A stretch of 64,000 nt of DNA from Emergomyces orientalis (lineage: Eukaryota; Ascomycota; Eurotiomycetes; Onygenales; Ajellomycetaceae): NCBI GenBank assembly GCA_002110485.1, contig MOWL01000023.1, positions 558,001 to 622,000 of the forward strand, read 5' to 3'. This document shows positions 20,956 to 30,851 of this stretch, in pieces. The notes under the pieces are model-generated. The model did not search any database. It was not told the origin of the DNA and worked only from the letters and a program-made list of their open reading frames with translations. The translations under genes and the position numbers were made by a program. How positions within the stretch are numbered: the stretch's first letter is position 1; the number at the start of each line of letters is the position of its first letter.

Positions 20956-21120
20956 GACATCGGTATTGCCCGGAATGCGTTTCCCCCTTTGGTGAAAAAT
21001 GCGCCACTTGTCGCCAGGTTATCGTTGGTGTTATCAAGAGCTACTAGGCAGGACACAGACGGTTGATTTTGGTCGTATGGATGTGTAGTTAAACCAGTGT
21101 AATCAAGGTATTGAAGAGGC
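20955..21120. repeat. Direct repeat flanking the F-box-like gene, left copy
   Basis: Shares with 22510-22660 the blocks CGGTATTGCCCGGA, CGCCAGGTTATCGTTGG, TGTTATCAAGAG, CTAGGCAG and ACACAGACG, then a weaker AGTTAAAC and GTGTAAT. Same orientation in both copies. Confidence 0.75.
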
Positions 21121-21338
21121 AGATCTACACACGCGAGCTTTATTTACACCTTACAGTTCTCTTGTTCCCCGGCTCGCTCTCAAGATGCACAAATACCATA
21201 CGCTGTGCAGGTGTCTATCAAATAAATGAAATAGCTGTCTACCATCACACTCGGAAGTCCCAAATCTGTAAGACCACAAATGATCTCTTATTTTTATACT
21301 TAAAAGTTCGATATAGCAAGAAAGCTAACAGCAAAATT

Positions 21339-22292
21339 TCAAACAACTTTATCTGTCAAAGCCCACTCACTACCATCACAACGCCTAATATTAAACATCA
21401 TGAAGGGTGACTCCTTCGCCTGCACAAGCCCTATTTGGAGAACAGAACACAAGCGGCGCATGGTTAATGACCTAAGTCGCGTTTTGTCATCAAGGAATTT
21501 GGCTTTGAATGGGACCGGGCCAGGCGGTTGGCCAGCTCGCACAACAAGAGGGATGTCATACCACCGGAACCGCCTGCCAGTGCGGCAGTACCTGTACCCT
21601 AAAATACCATCCACCAAGAGATCCTCTGAACCAGAAGTTTTGGCGGTTGAGTAGGTGATTCTTGTCTTCTCGATTAAAACAGTTGGCAGTTTTTCATACT
21701 GTGGTCGGAGACTCTGTAGAGCTCCCAGAATTGGTCCATGATCACGGCCCTTCTCAGCGTATAGATTTGCTAGCTGATGTAGAGCAGGGTATTGTGTCGC
21801 AACCTTCCGCCTCTGCAACTCTTCAAAGTGCCTCCCGCCATGTATGCCTTTGGAAGGCTGCTGAATCGACCAACCGAAGGGGCATGCGCCACGGCACACT
21901 TTTTCAAGAAGGCCAATTGCATCATCGACGCGCTCGCTAAGGACATATGAATGGGCCAAGCCCATGGCAATAGGGATCAGCACCTCCTCTTGTTCCATCT
22001 GCAAAAACCACTTCCAGGCTGTCTCAAAGATGAAGCGAGCATCATCTCTTGCCACGAAATCTCTGCAAACGATAAAAACAAGCTCCCGAAAAACCTTGCC
22101 CCAGTTGTACTTCTGCATAGAACGACATTGATTCAAAAATATTGAGGTCAAAATCTGACGGCTGTAGTCTTGGAATACACGGTAGAAACCTCGACCGGTC
22201 CGGACAGCAGAAAATAAAGCGGCAAAATCAGGCAGGCTCTCAAGGATCAGGGCAAGAATATCGAGTGGGAGGCGCGCTTGATTGTTCGCCAT
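21339..22292 (-). CDS. F-box-like protein
   Basis: Uninterrupted ORF of 317 residues. The N-terminus RLPLDILALILESLPDFAAL fits the start of an F-box (Leu-Pro, then ILE-x-LxD), the motif that binds Skp1 in SCF ubiquitin ligases. It is followed by RTGRGFYRVFQDY, typical of fungal F-box-like proteins that start 'C..L...V...'. The rest is alpha-helical with no recognised repeats; one segment (WKWFLQMEQ to DDAIGLLEKV) could be TPR-like. ATG 22292 gives the F-box right at the N-terminus; the frame is open further upstream to 22409 but that part is less plausible. It is flanked by direct repeats and lies between minisatellites and a DUF3435 gene, so it may be cargo of a mobile element. Fungal accessory F-box genes are very variable. 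Confidence 0.6.
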   Translation of the reverse strand: MANNQARLPLDILALILESLPDFAALFSAVRTGRGFYRVFQDYSRQILTSIFLNQCRSMQKYNWGKVFRELVFIVCRDFVARDDARFIFETAWKWFLQMEQEEVLIPIAMGLAHSYVLSERVDDAIGLLEKVCRGACPFGWSIQQPSKGIHGGRHFEELQRRKVATQYPALHQLANLYAEKGRDHGPILGALQSLRPQYEKLPTVLIEKTRITYSTAKTSGSEDLLVDGILGYRYCRTGRRFRWYDIPLVVRAGQPPGPVPFKAKFLDDKTRLRSLTMRRLCSVLQIGLVQAKESPFMMFNIRRCDGSEWALTDKVV

Positions 22293-22509
22293 GGTGATAT
22301 GAGGAGGCCGAAGGAGGTTGGCGCACAGTGGAGTGGGTCTTGGTTTTAGAAGACAGATCCGACAGCAGACTTTACATGTAAACAACGAAAGATAATGTGG
22401 ATAGAACATGATTAGGCGGGCGCTGTTGCTGTGAAGAAAAAGGGATGGAAAAGAAAACAGCGGAGATTGCTGAGATTAAATATCCTTGGCCTGCTCGTAA
22501 GCGGGGTAT

Positions 22510-22660
22510 GTCTGTGTGGTCGGTATTGCCCGGAGTGCGCTCCCACGGAACGTGTCGCCAGGTTATCGTTGGTGTTATCAAGAGTTACTAGGCAGAACAC
22601 AGACGACTGAGTCTTGCCGTAAAACGTACAGTTAAACGAGTGTAATTGGGAGATTGAATC
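22510..22660. repeat. Direct repeat flanking the F-box-like gene, right copy
   Basis: Partner of the repeat at 20955-21120, about 1.55 kb away and in the same orientation. Could be the two LTR-like ends of a small element or a simple duplication. Confidence 0.75.
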
Positions 22661-22888
22661 TATCTATCTAAAGGGAGGTAACTCCACCTGCGTTGACCCT
22701 CAGTTTTGTGTGATGAGGAGGAGCCGTGGGACGTAAGCATTGAGCCAGAATCAGTCGGCCATTGTTTCATTCACGGGACTGTGCTTTTCGCGATTATAGT
22801 CAACTCTGTAAAGTAGCCTACAGTAACTTGTCATATTACGTCTACGTATTGTTCTCTAGTGCTACGTTCTGCAGACGCGATCTCCATC

Positions 22889-25859
22889 TCATGGGCGCAG
22901 ACGGGGACCGTGTACGATCAGAGTATGACTCTTAAATTCCATGATGGATGGTGCAGTGAAGGTGACTCCCTGTACTTTGCAGATCCCGCAGTGCTTCTGT
23001 CCGGAGGAGTACGCCTTCAGCTCCTCGCGGTGGACGCTCTCGATATGGTTCCAGAACTTGTTCGTGCGCTCCCGGACCTTCATCCGCTCCCCCCAAGGCA
23101 ACGAGATATCAGCGACGCAGAATGGGCACTGCTTTTCGCCCAGCTTCGCCGGAATGGATTCTTTCGCCCGCACAGTATCTAGGGGCGGGTCAGGTTGGAA
23201 ATCTCGCTGGGACGGCTGCTGTTTTTTGTGACGGCCCCGACGCTGGACCTCCTTCCGACGCTGCAGCTTGAACCAGACGATGATGCACGCACACCGGCGC
23301 GCGAACTGCTCATCCTCAGTCAGTTCCTGAGTGCCAACGCACGTCAGTTCGACGACCCGTCTCCGTTCCGGGATCTGAAGTGGTGGCGGGGCCGGACACT
23401 CATCCAGAGACTCACCGCCCGCGCCGTTGCGGAGTCGCTGGTTGAATCGCTCCGTATCAGCATGCCGGAAGTGCCACCGCCTCTGCCGCTCGAGAAGCTT
23501 GGAGTGAAGGTAAACTTTGCTGCGGTTCAACCGGGAAACCACCTTCATCTTCTCCTCATACAGCGGAGTTTTGCCCCGCGCTGCCGGCACGGAACGGAAT
23601 CCCATCGCCTTCAGCTTCCGAGTCAGCTCTTTACTGCGCTCGGTAAGCTCTCTGATCTTTGGATTCTCGGTGATCTTTCTTTTCAGCTCGTCGGTAAGTT
23701 CCGTGGGGGCAGTGGCGTCGGCGTTCAAGAACAGCCCATGGGCTGCTTTCTGGACCACTTCATTGGACGGAAGCTCCATGGCCGCGGCTTCCAGATCGAA
23801 GCGGATGACCGTGTCCAGATAGTACCGTACCGCGTTGGATTCGTGGTCGGCGACTTGATCCCGAACGGAGGACGGAGCTTTGTCTGTGGATTCCGGTAGG
23901 TCAGCAAACCAGGCTGGCGAGGGGGAATGGAAAGAAAGGGAGGGGACCAAGGAGAGTGGTGGGGCACATACTGTTGATGGCGTTGATGAGAGAGCGTCGC
24001 CAGACATACTGGGTCAGACTATATTTGAGCCCGGCCACCAGGCGAAGGTGTCTGAGGTAGCCGCTCCATGTAGATCCTTTGAGCGGTGTCTCCTTTGATG
24101 TTCGGTACCCATTCCCCGTGCGTTCGGGCTGGCGGAACACCGGCACGTCCAGCATCTCTGCCTTGATCTTTAGGCTCATACCGTCTCGGTGTGACGGGAT
24201 GGGATACCAGTAGATATCTTCGAGCTTCTTGAATTCGGGCGCGAAGATCTCGTCATCTATTGCCATGGAGAGAAGGTGCCCCAGAAGGTCCAGGAGCGGC
24301 TCCGGATTGTGGCTGGTGACGAATGTTTTCCTGCAGGTGTTGGTCAGCCTCTGAAGTGTAAAACAGTACGGGGGTTGAGAAGAGAGAAAGTTGCATAGCT
24401 ACACTCGCGGCTTCTTGTCTTCACCCTTGGTGTGGAGGAGTGTGACCTTAGCCAGGAGAATGTTTGGCCGGCCAGCCACAGGGCTCCGAATGATGTGGAA
24501 ACCGATATGCCGCCAGACAATGGCCCCAGTCTCCTCAGGGCCTGCATCATACTCGTCGTCCGTCACGTCCTCTATGAAGCGGTCAAGTTCACTGATGTCA
24601 TTGTCGGTGGACATATCGCTGGTGCAGCCGCTTTCCACTGACTCTGCACTCGACTCGGTGTCGGTATCGTTTCCTCGCACGAGCTCGCCAAACAGGGATT
24701 CCCCGGAACTGCCGCTAGTGCTATCACTCTCTTCATCAACATACCCTGAGTCAAAGTCCGTATCATTGCTCATATGGCTATCCAGGTCGCTATCCAGGGG
24801 ATCGTACGTATGGTCTTCACCACGCATCCCGTATTTGCCGCAGGACGCTTCTTCTCGGGCGGAGCGACAGCTTATTTGAGGAGTCACGATTCGTGCCTTC
24901 TTTGTGCCGCGATATTCCTTGTCGTCGTCGGAATGAGACCACTTGCGTTTCTCTGGTGCTGTAGATCTGTTATTGTGTTGGCCGATCCCGGATCCCGCCG
25001 TTGAGTACCGGTCGGGGGCCGCCCCTGTTTCTCGGGGACGGTGATGGCGACGGTTGGTCCTGTTCTTTGAGCCCTTGCTCGCTGTCTGCGACGCTCCCAT
25101 TGACTGTCCGTCTCCGGCTTCCTCATCGTCGGTTTTGATCCGGGTGTCGAACAGCGAGACCAGCCTCGCACCGGAGATGAAGGACAAGAGGATACCTGCC
25201 GCAACGTAGAGTCGCTGCTTCTCATCGGCATACGCCTTCGTACACCGCGTCCAATGGGCATGGAGGATGCGGTACACATCGTCCTTCGTGCCGGACGACC
25301 CCCTCCTCCGCCGTCGCCGGAGACCCCATCTCTTGATCACGACGTTTTTATACTGTGTAGGGCACCCATCAGCTGGAGCAACATCAGTCATTTGGATGAG
25401 CTTACATTCAGACAATCCTGTTCCATCCCGCTGTCCATGCCATGACCAGTGCGCTCCACATACAGCATCTTCAGGACCCGCCAGTAACTGTCAAAGGCCG
25501 ATGCTGCCTTGATGCTGTTCTGGTGGGTGTCCTCGACCCAGTCAAAATATGTCTTGACTCGGCCCGCCGTCAGATTCTCAAGGAATTCCTCTTCCGTAGT
25601 CTTCAGTTCGGCATAGCAGAAGCTTTTCTCCGTTAGAAGGTAGATTCAATTTCCTCACGGAGACCAACACTTACCGTTGAACTTTCCGCCGGACCGTCCC
25701 CACACTTTTCTGAGAATTTGCGGCGTAGATTCTGGATGTGCGGCCAGCGGCCTCATGTCGTTCCAATATGGCTCTGTAGTTCGGCTTTCTGGGTGAATCC
25801 AGTCGACCTGCTGTGCGTGATCTGCCAGCTTTCGGCACTTTGGGTCTTCCAACAGGCAT
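22889..25859 (-). CDS. DUF3435 tyrosine recombinase-like protein (Starship-captain family), full length
   Basis: Five exons, 25859-25675, 25622-25406, 25352-24405, 24350-23972 and 23883-22889, join in phase with GT-AG borders and no stop, giving 907 residues. Family marks in order: YRAILERHE and NSQKSVGTVRRK near the N-terminus; AASAFDSYWRVLKMLY; DDVYRILHAHW and DEKQRLYVAAGILLSF; VTLLHTKGEDKKPR; VPVFRQPERTGNGYRTS; YVWRRSLINAIN (candidate catalytic Arg); then VADHESNAVRYYLDTVIRFD (candidate His and Tyr). The C-terminus carries two zinc-finger-like units (CPFC with HIESVH, and CGIC with HTLIVH). An insert of about 200 residues, basic then acidic and Ser-rich, splits the N-terminal catalytic part. 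DUF3435 proteins include the captains that mobilise Starship elements, but many members are not tied to an element. Known from family; mobility here is inference. Confidence 0.8.
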
Positions 25860-26400
25860 AACGTTCAGTAGGCGCGTGAGGTTGTCGCTGATGCGTAGGT
25901 AGATAGAAAAGAGATTCTATGGAGGAAGACCGGAGTAGACCAGCCCTCTGCAAGGAAGTTGGGGCGGATAGGAGAGGGACTGGTAACTTGGGTATAATGA
26001 ATTGTAGAGGAACCAACGGCAACCGAAGGCAAAGGAAGGAGGGGGACGGGAGGGCGACATGATAGTATTTATAGAATGGGGAATCCAGGACTATCCCCGG
26101 GGCCATCATAGTTGAAGGGTTGAGCGCCAGAAACGGAGCGCTCCAGCTGGGCGAATGGGCGAATGAGTGGGTTGGGACAGGGTGAGCGGTTCGCGAGCAG
26201 TCGCGCGAGCAGAAGGTGAGGCCGTGGACCTCGCGCGGGCGTTAAATGGGATCCCAAAAAGCGGCGATGGGTGGATTCCAGATTGGGTCTAGTGTTGACT
26301 AGTGTGGGTGCGAATCCGGGGTGCAAAGACGGCCGGAAGCAGCCCAAACGCCTGCCACTTTCGGCCGCCGTGGCCCTCAAAGTTGGATTCTATATGTAAT
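25860..26400. other. Upstream region of the DUF3435 gene
   Basis: CpG-rich DNA with no other gene. If the gene is a Starship captain, the 5' element boundary should lie here or just beyond, since captains sit at the 5' end and point inward. The CpG-rich composition stops abruptly at about 26395. Confidence 0.4.
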
Positions 26401-28190
26401 TTTTCTTTATTTTTAATTTTTCTTTTCTCATCCCATTCTCTTCTCTTCTTGAGGACAGCAGTTGCTGGTCCCTGGTAGCCCGAAGCCTCACAGAAACTGT
26501 TGCATACATTTATTAGTGCATGAGGTTTTTAATTCAGCAGTAAGCTCTCTTATTGCATGGTTTTCCTTGTTAGATAAAATAAATAGTTTCCCACATATCC
26601 CTGAGATTAAGTGGTGTATAATATAATAATAAATAATTCATCTCTTATAATTTGAAATATATCCATTCTAATATTCAACTCAGCCAGTTGTGTCTTTGTC
26701 AACATTTGTATATGATTCAATTCAAATTCTTCATTCTTAAGGACAATCTTAGCATCTAAAAGAGCAGAAGCTCTATTAGGTCTTGCTGTTGTCAATCAAT
26801 TGAAGAATTCTTTGAAAAAAAGATCAGCATATTCATCAAATTCAGGTATTGAACTGCTTTGAATTGAATGCGGATTTGACAGCGGATTTGATGGCGGATA
26901 TAATGAATCTGGGGTGGAATGATAATGACATTGCAGATTCAAATTCAGTCCTTCTATTTCTTTCATTATATATTTCATTATCATCACATTGATTATCTCA
27001 CTTGGGGACACTGTATTCAATGAAGTTGAAACTGCAGAAGCTGATAAAGAAAATATAACTGTCAGTATTTGAGAGATCTGTATAGAAGAATTAATAATAA
27101 TTATAGATTTATTCTTCTTCTTTTTCTTCTTCTTCTTTCTATTCATTAATCTTTTTGACATCTTTCTTGAAAAGTCTCAACTACTGCTTTATCATATTTA
27201 ATATTATCTATTCAACTGGTAATCTCACTACTCAGAAGTTGAATATGAGTATCATCATAAGCTATTCAGCAAGTGTCTTGCTCAAAGTTATGACAATTTA
27301 TCTTTTGACAATGTTATTTTGCAGTTATATCACACTCAATCTGCATAGAATCTTGTTCATTTGACTGTCAATTTCAAACCTTCTTCAGTTATTGAGTAGT
27401 GACTGTGATTCTTGAACATATAGATGACTTTTCATCATTGAATAGTTCATAGATTCAAGAGAATTTGACAGAACAGTGAAAAAAATCACAGAATAATGAG
27501 ATCACTTCTTCTTTGATATCAAGATTAAAAGCTTTTTTGAATATCAAAGTTCAAGTTATTAATTGAGAATCTGACATCTCAAAGAAAACTGCAGAACTGT
27601 GTATTACAGACATGTTTAAGAATAGAGTTGATATATCAAGAAAATTAAAATAAATGATAATTTCAATGATAAAACTGTTCATCTTCTTCTTATATAATTT
27701 CTTCAGAAGATTAATAATTTTCTTTCAATTCTGCTTCTTTTCAATATTGATCTTGATCACAAATTCATGTTTATTGAATGAGATGACTGCTATATAATCT
27801 GTAATTTTCATCTTTTTACAGTTCAATTTTATAATATACTCTTCAATCATCTTCTTTGCAGTATATTGAATAGAATATAAGCTGACAGTTGAATCACACA
27901 TGAAAACAGTCTGATATTTAATCTTTAAAGAATTCTTTATCTCATTGATAATCACCCGTTCATACAATCTGTATGAGATGTCAGGCTCAGGGGTAGAAAT
28001 TCACTTGAGTGTAGAGATTTGCTTGAGAGTAGAAATTCACAGATATTGAGAATCTTTGAACTGAGTCTTTATATTCTCATCATTCATCTCATCCACCTCA
28101 TTCATCTCATCATTAACTGGAACAGATTATTTGAAGAGACTGAGGTGCAGAGTAGAAGTCTTTTTACATGCCTGTGAGGCAGCAGAATGG
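26401..28190 (-). mobile_element. Decayed AT-rich retrotransposon relic (Ty3/Gypsy-like)
   Basis: About 1.8 kb of AT-rich DNA almost without CpG, as left by repeat-induced mutation. On the minus strand, a frame around 26880-26796 followed by 26795-26607 reads FDEYADLFFKEFF and then, after a stop, a stretch with KIVLKNEEFELNHIQMLTKT and QLAELNIRM. This resembles the junction region before the reverse transcriptase of Gypsy Pol proteins (DLF...; DHxIxL...; PxYxLSxxELxxL). A frame further upstream (27967-27725) is in the right place for the protease part but is not clearly recognised. Many stops; not functional. No LTRs were found. Confidence 0.4.
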
Positions 28191-28710
28191 CGGGCGTTGC
28201 GAGTCATATTAAAAAAGGGGTTGATATACATGGATTTGATGATAAAGGTATGAAAAACGCGTTAATTTGAATAATTTGAACATTATTTGAATGATTATAG
28301 AAAAATGTGGATATTATGGCTATTTTTGCAGTGTTTTGTTATGAATATTCTAGGGGTGGCTGGGGAAATCTGTTTTCACAAGCAATTTGTCCGCCACAAT
28401 AATTTCTTCATTCTGAGCCTGTGACTGTTACCACACTTGACAGTTTTCAATTGATATATCCATCTGGACAAGAAGTCAACGTAACACCAAGAGTGGGGAG
28501 TCTGAACGCTTCTACATCTTCTTGCGACGACTCATGCGAAACCCCTTAAAACAAGGTGAAATTGGAATTTGACCAGATATACCGTTTCCATAACTTCTTG
28601 AACTTCAATGACATCTGATTCAACTTGAATACGACGCTCACATTTTATCGATGCAATACAGCAACAATCTTCGGGAGATTGAGCTAGTTACCGCACCACC
28701 TTGACAAATC

Positions 28711-30536
28711 ATGTCGTCTATTATTGCGTTACAACCGCCTGATGCAAAAGGGCGGCAGCGTAAGGCGCATAGAAAGTCCCGTCAGGGTTGTGGAAATTGC
28801 AAAATCCGCAGAGTCAAGGTCAGCTAGATGAGTTCCATGATCAATGAGCCACACTCCGCTTAACATTTACCCTCAGCTCTCCTATCTAGCCTCCAGTCCC
28901 CCAAAGCATCTAATCTCTAGCGGCTTTTCAATCCGCTACGTATTGTCAATAACTGACTAAATGCGCCCCGTATGTAAACCTACAGTGCGATGAAAACAGA
29001 CCAGGGTGTAGAAAATGCGCATCCTTCGGGCTCTCTTGCAACTATGATCCCAGCACTGCTGATTTACAGCCTGCTCGGTCATCCCGTACCCAATCAGCGA
29101 GCTACGGATCATTCAATGTTGAGGCAACACGACTTCCAAATTCATCACCACTGGTACCAAGGAAATCACCATGTTCTCTGAATCAGACGACTCTTAGCAT
29201 GATCAACACTTCGCTAGCAAGTGCATGCTCGCCTAAACCAGGCTATCATCACAATATCCATGATTCAGTACCCCCCCAGCATGCCTATCAGCTGCGCGAA
29301 CCTGACCTGGAGCTCCTCGCCAAGTTCCAGGCTCGAACGGTTTGTTCTATCGGGACGGATGCAACGCGGCCCATTTATCGTAGAGAGATTATTAGGTTGG
29401 CATGTCAGGTATGTTAAAATTAGGATGTCCCATCAGGGGCACTCTATATCACCATCCAACTGGAACAAGTCAACGACCCCGCATTCCCTAGGCACCAAAC
29501 TAATGGTTCCATAAAGCACCCTTTCCTCCTTCACATGGTCCTAACTATAACCCTAATGCACCATCGCTACCTCTCTGACCTCCCACTCTGGCCACGATCC
29601 TCAATTTCATCCCAACCCCATACCACTTCACCCAAAGCCCTCCTGCACTGGTACCTAGGCACCATCCTTTTTAACACAAAACTCTCCAACCCTAGCTTAA
29701 TCCACCGAGAGGAGCGCGACGCCATCTGGGCCACCTCCGTGCTCCTTGGTGCTATCACGTTCTCATACGTGGAAGCCAGCCGGGCGGAAGACTCGTGGCC
29801 CTTGAAACCTTCTTCACACGTAGATCTGGACTGGTTGGCCATCAGCGACGGGAAGAGGGAGGTCTGGAAGCTAGCTAAACCGTTGAGAGCAGATAGTGTG
29901 TTTCGGGAAGCGTTAGTTGGCCATGCTTATGGCGAAGAACAAGGCCCTGCTCCCGATAGTGGCGTAGTTGGTGGTGATGGGCTTGATGCAGGGTGGAGGT
30001 TTTGTTTTGCTTCTGGTAACGACTATTACTCCGTAATAGGGTCGTTAGCAGGATCAGGGCCTAACCGAACACCACCGGCTGAATTCCTCCTCCTGCATCA
30101 CCTCATCACCACCACATTTCCAGACCCCAACCTTAATCCCTATCACACAGCCCTAACAACCCTCCACAATCTCTTTACCACTCCCTTAAAACCTCATACT
30201 CCCGTCGCCCCCTTCCTCGCCTTCATCACGCATATAGACCCCGTTTACCGCAGCCTGCTACACCACAAGGACCCACTGGCTTTACTGTTATTGGCTTATT
30301 GGTACGGGTATATTTACGAGAGCGAGAGTGAACAGGGACCCTGGTGGCTGTGGAGTCGCGCGAGGGTGGAAGGTAGGGCTATATGTATGTATCTAGAGCG
30401 GAACGGAGCATGGATAGGGGTGGAGGTGGAATTCGGGAGTAGAAGTGTGATTGGGAGTGCTATAGAAGGAACAGTAGATGAACGGGTACTGAAGCAGCTG
30501 ATAAGCTGGCCAAAAAGGCTGTGTGGGCTAATATAA
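28711..30536 (+). CDS. Zn2Cys6 transcription factor
   Basis: Three exons, 28711-28818, 28986-29408 and 29517-30536, give 516 residues. The DNA-binding domain is split by intron 1 exactly before its third cysteine: CGNCKIRRVK then CDENRPGCRKCASFGLSC, matching CX2CX6CX6CX2CX6C, preceded by a basic HRKSRQG. A Ser/Pro-rich linker follows, then the fungal regulatory domain starting at about LREPDLELLAKFQART, with HPFLLHMVLTITLMHHRYLS after intron 2. The last 300 residues form the helical 'middle homology' type region, including DPLALLLLAYWYGY. ATG 28711 is the first in frame and gives the usual short tail before the zinc cluster. No biosynthetic cluster lies next to it; the upstream 500 bp are ordinary. 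Target genes unknown. Confidence 0.9.
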
Positions 30537-30851
30537 GTATAGCGATAACGTACGCATAACGGGTTGTATAACTGAACCCAATAATATTCAATCTCGAAAT
30601 AGACATCACTTGTTAATAGAAATCCGAAATCGCATCACACCCCCGTTCGCGCTTTTGTGAAGCATGATTATGTTAAGACTGCTCAACACTCAGGAAAAAG
30701 AGACAAAAATGTAAACTTACGACAAGTATAATTCTCGATAATAATAGTTGGTGACAAAAGAGCGTATACCAATGCAAGCAACCTTTGAACCCCCTTCCAC
30801 CATTCCTCTCGACCGTCTGAATAACCCCAATAATAGCACCAAAAACCCAAC

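Noticed and set aside
22859..23899. Long forward-strand frames opposite the DUF3435 gene
   Set aside because: Antisense shadows of GC-rich coding exons; no motif or splice support.
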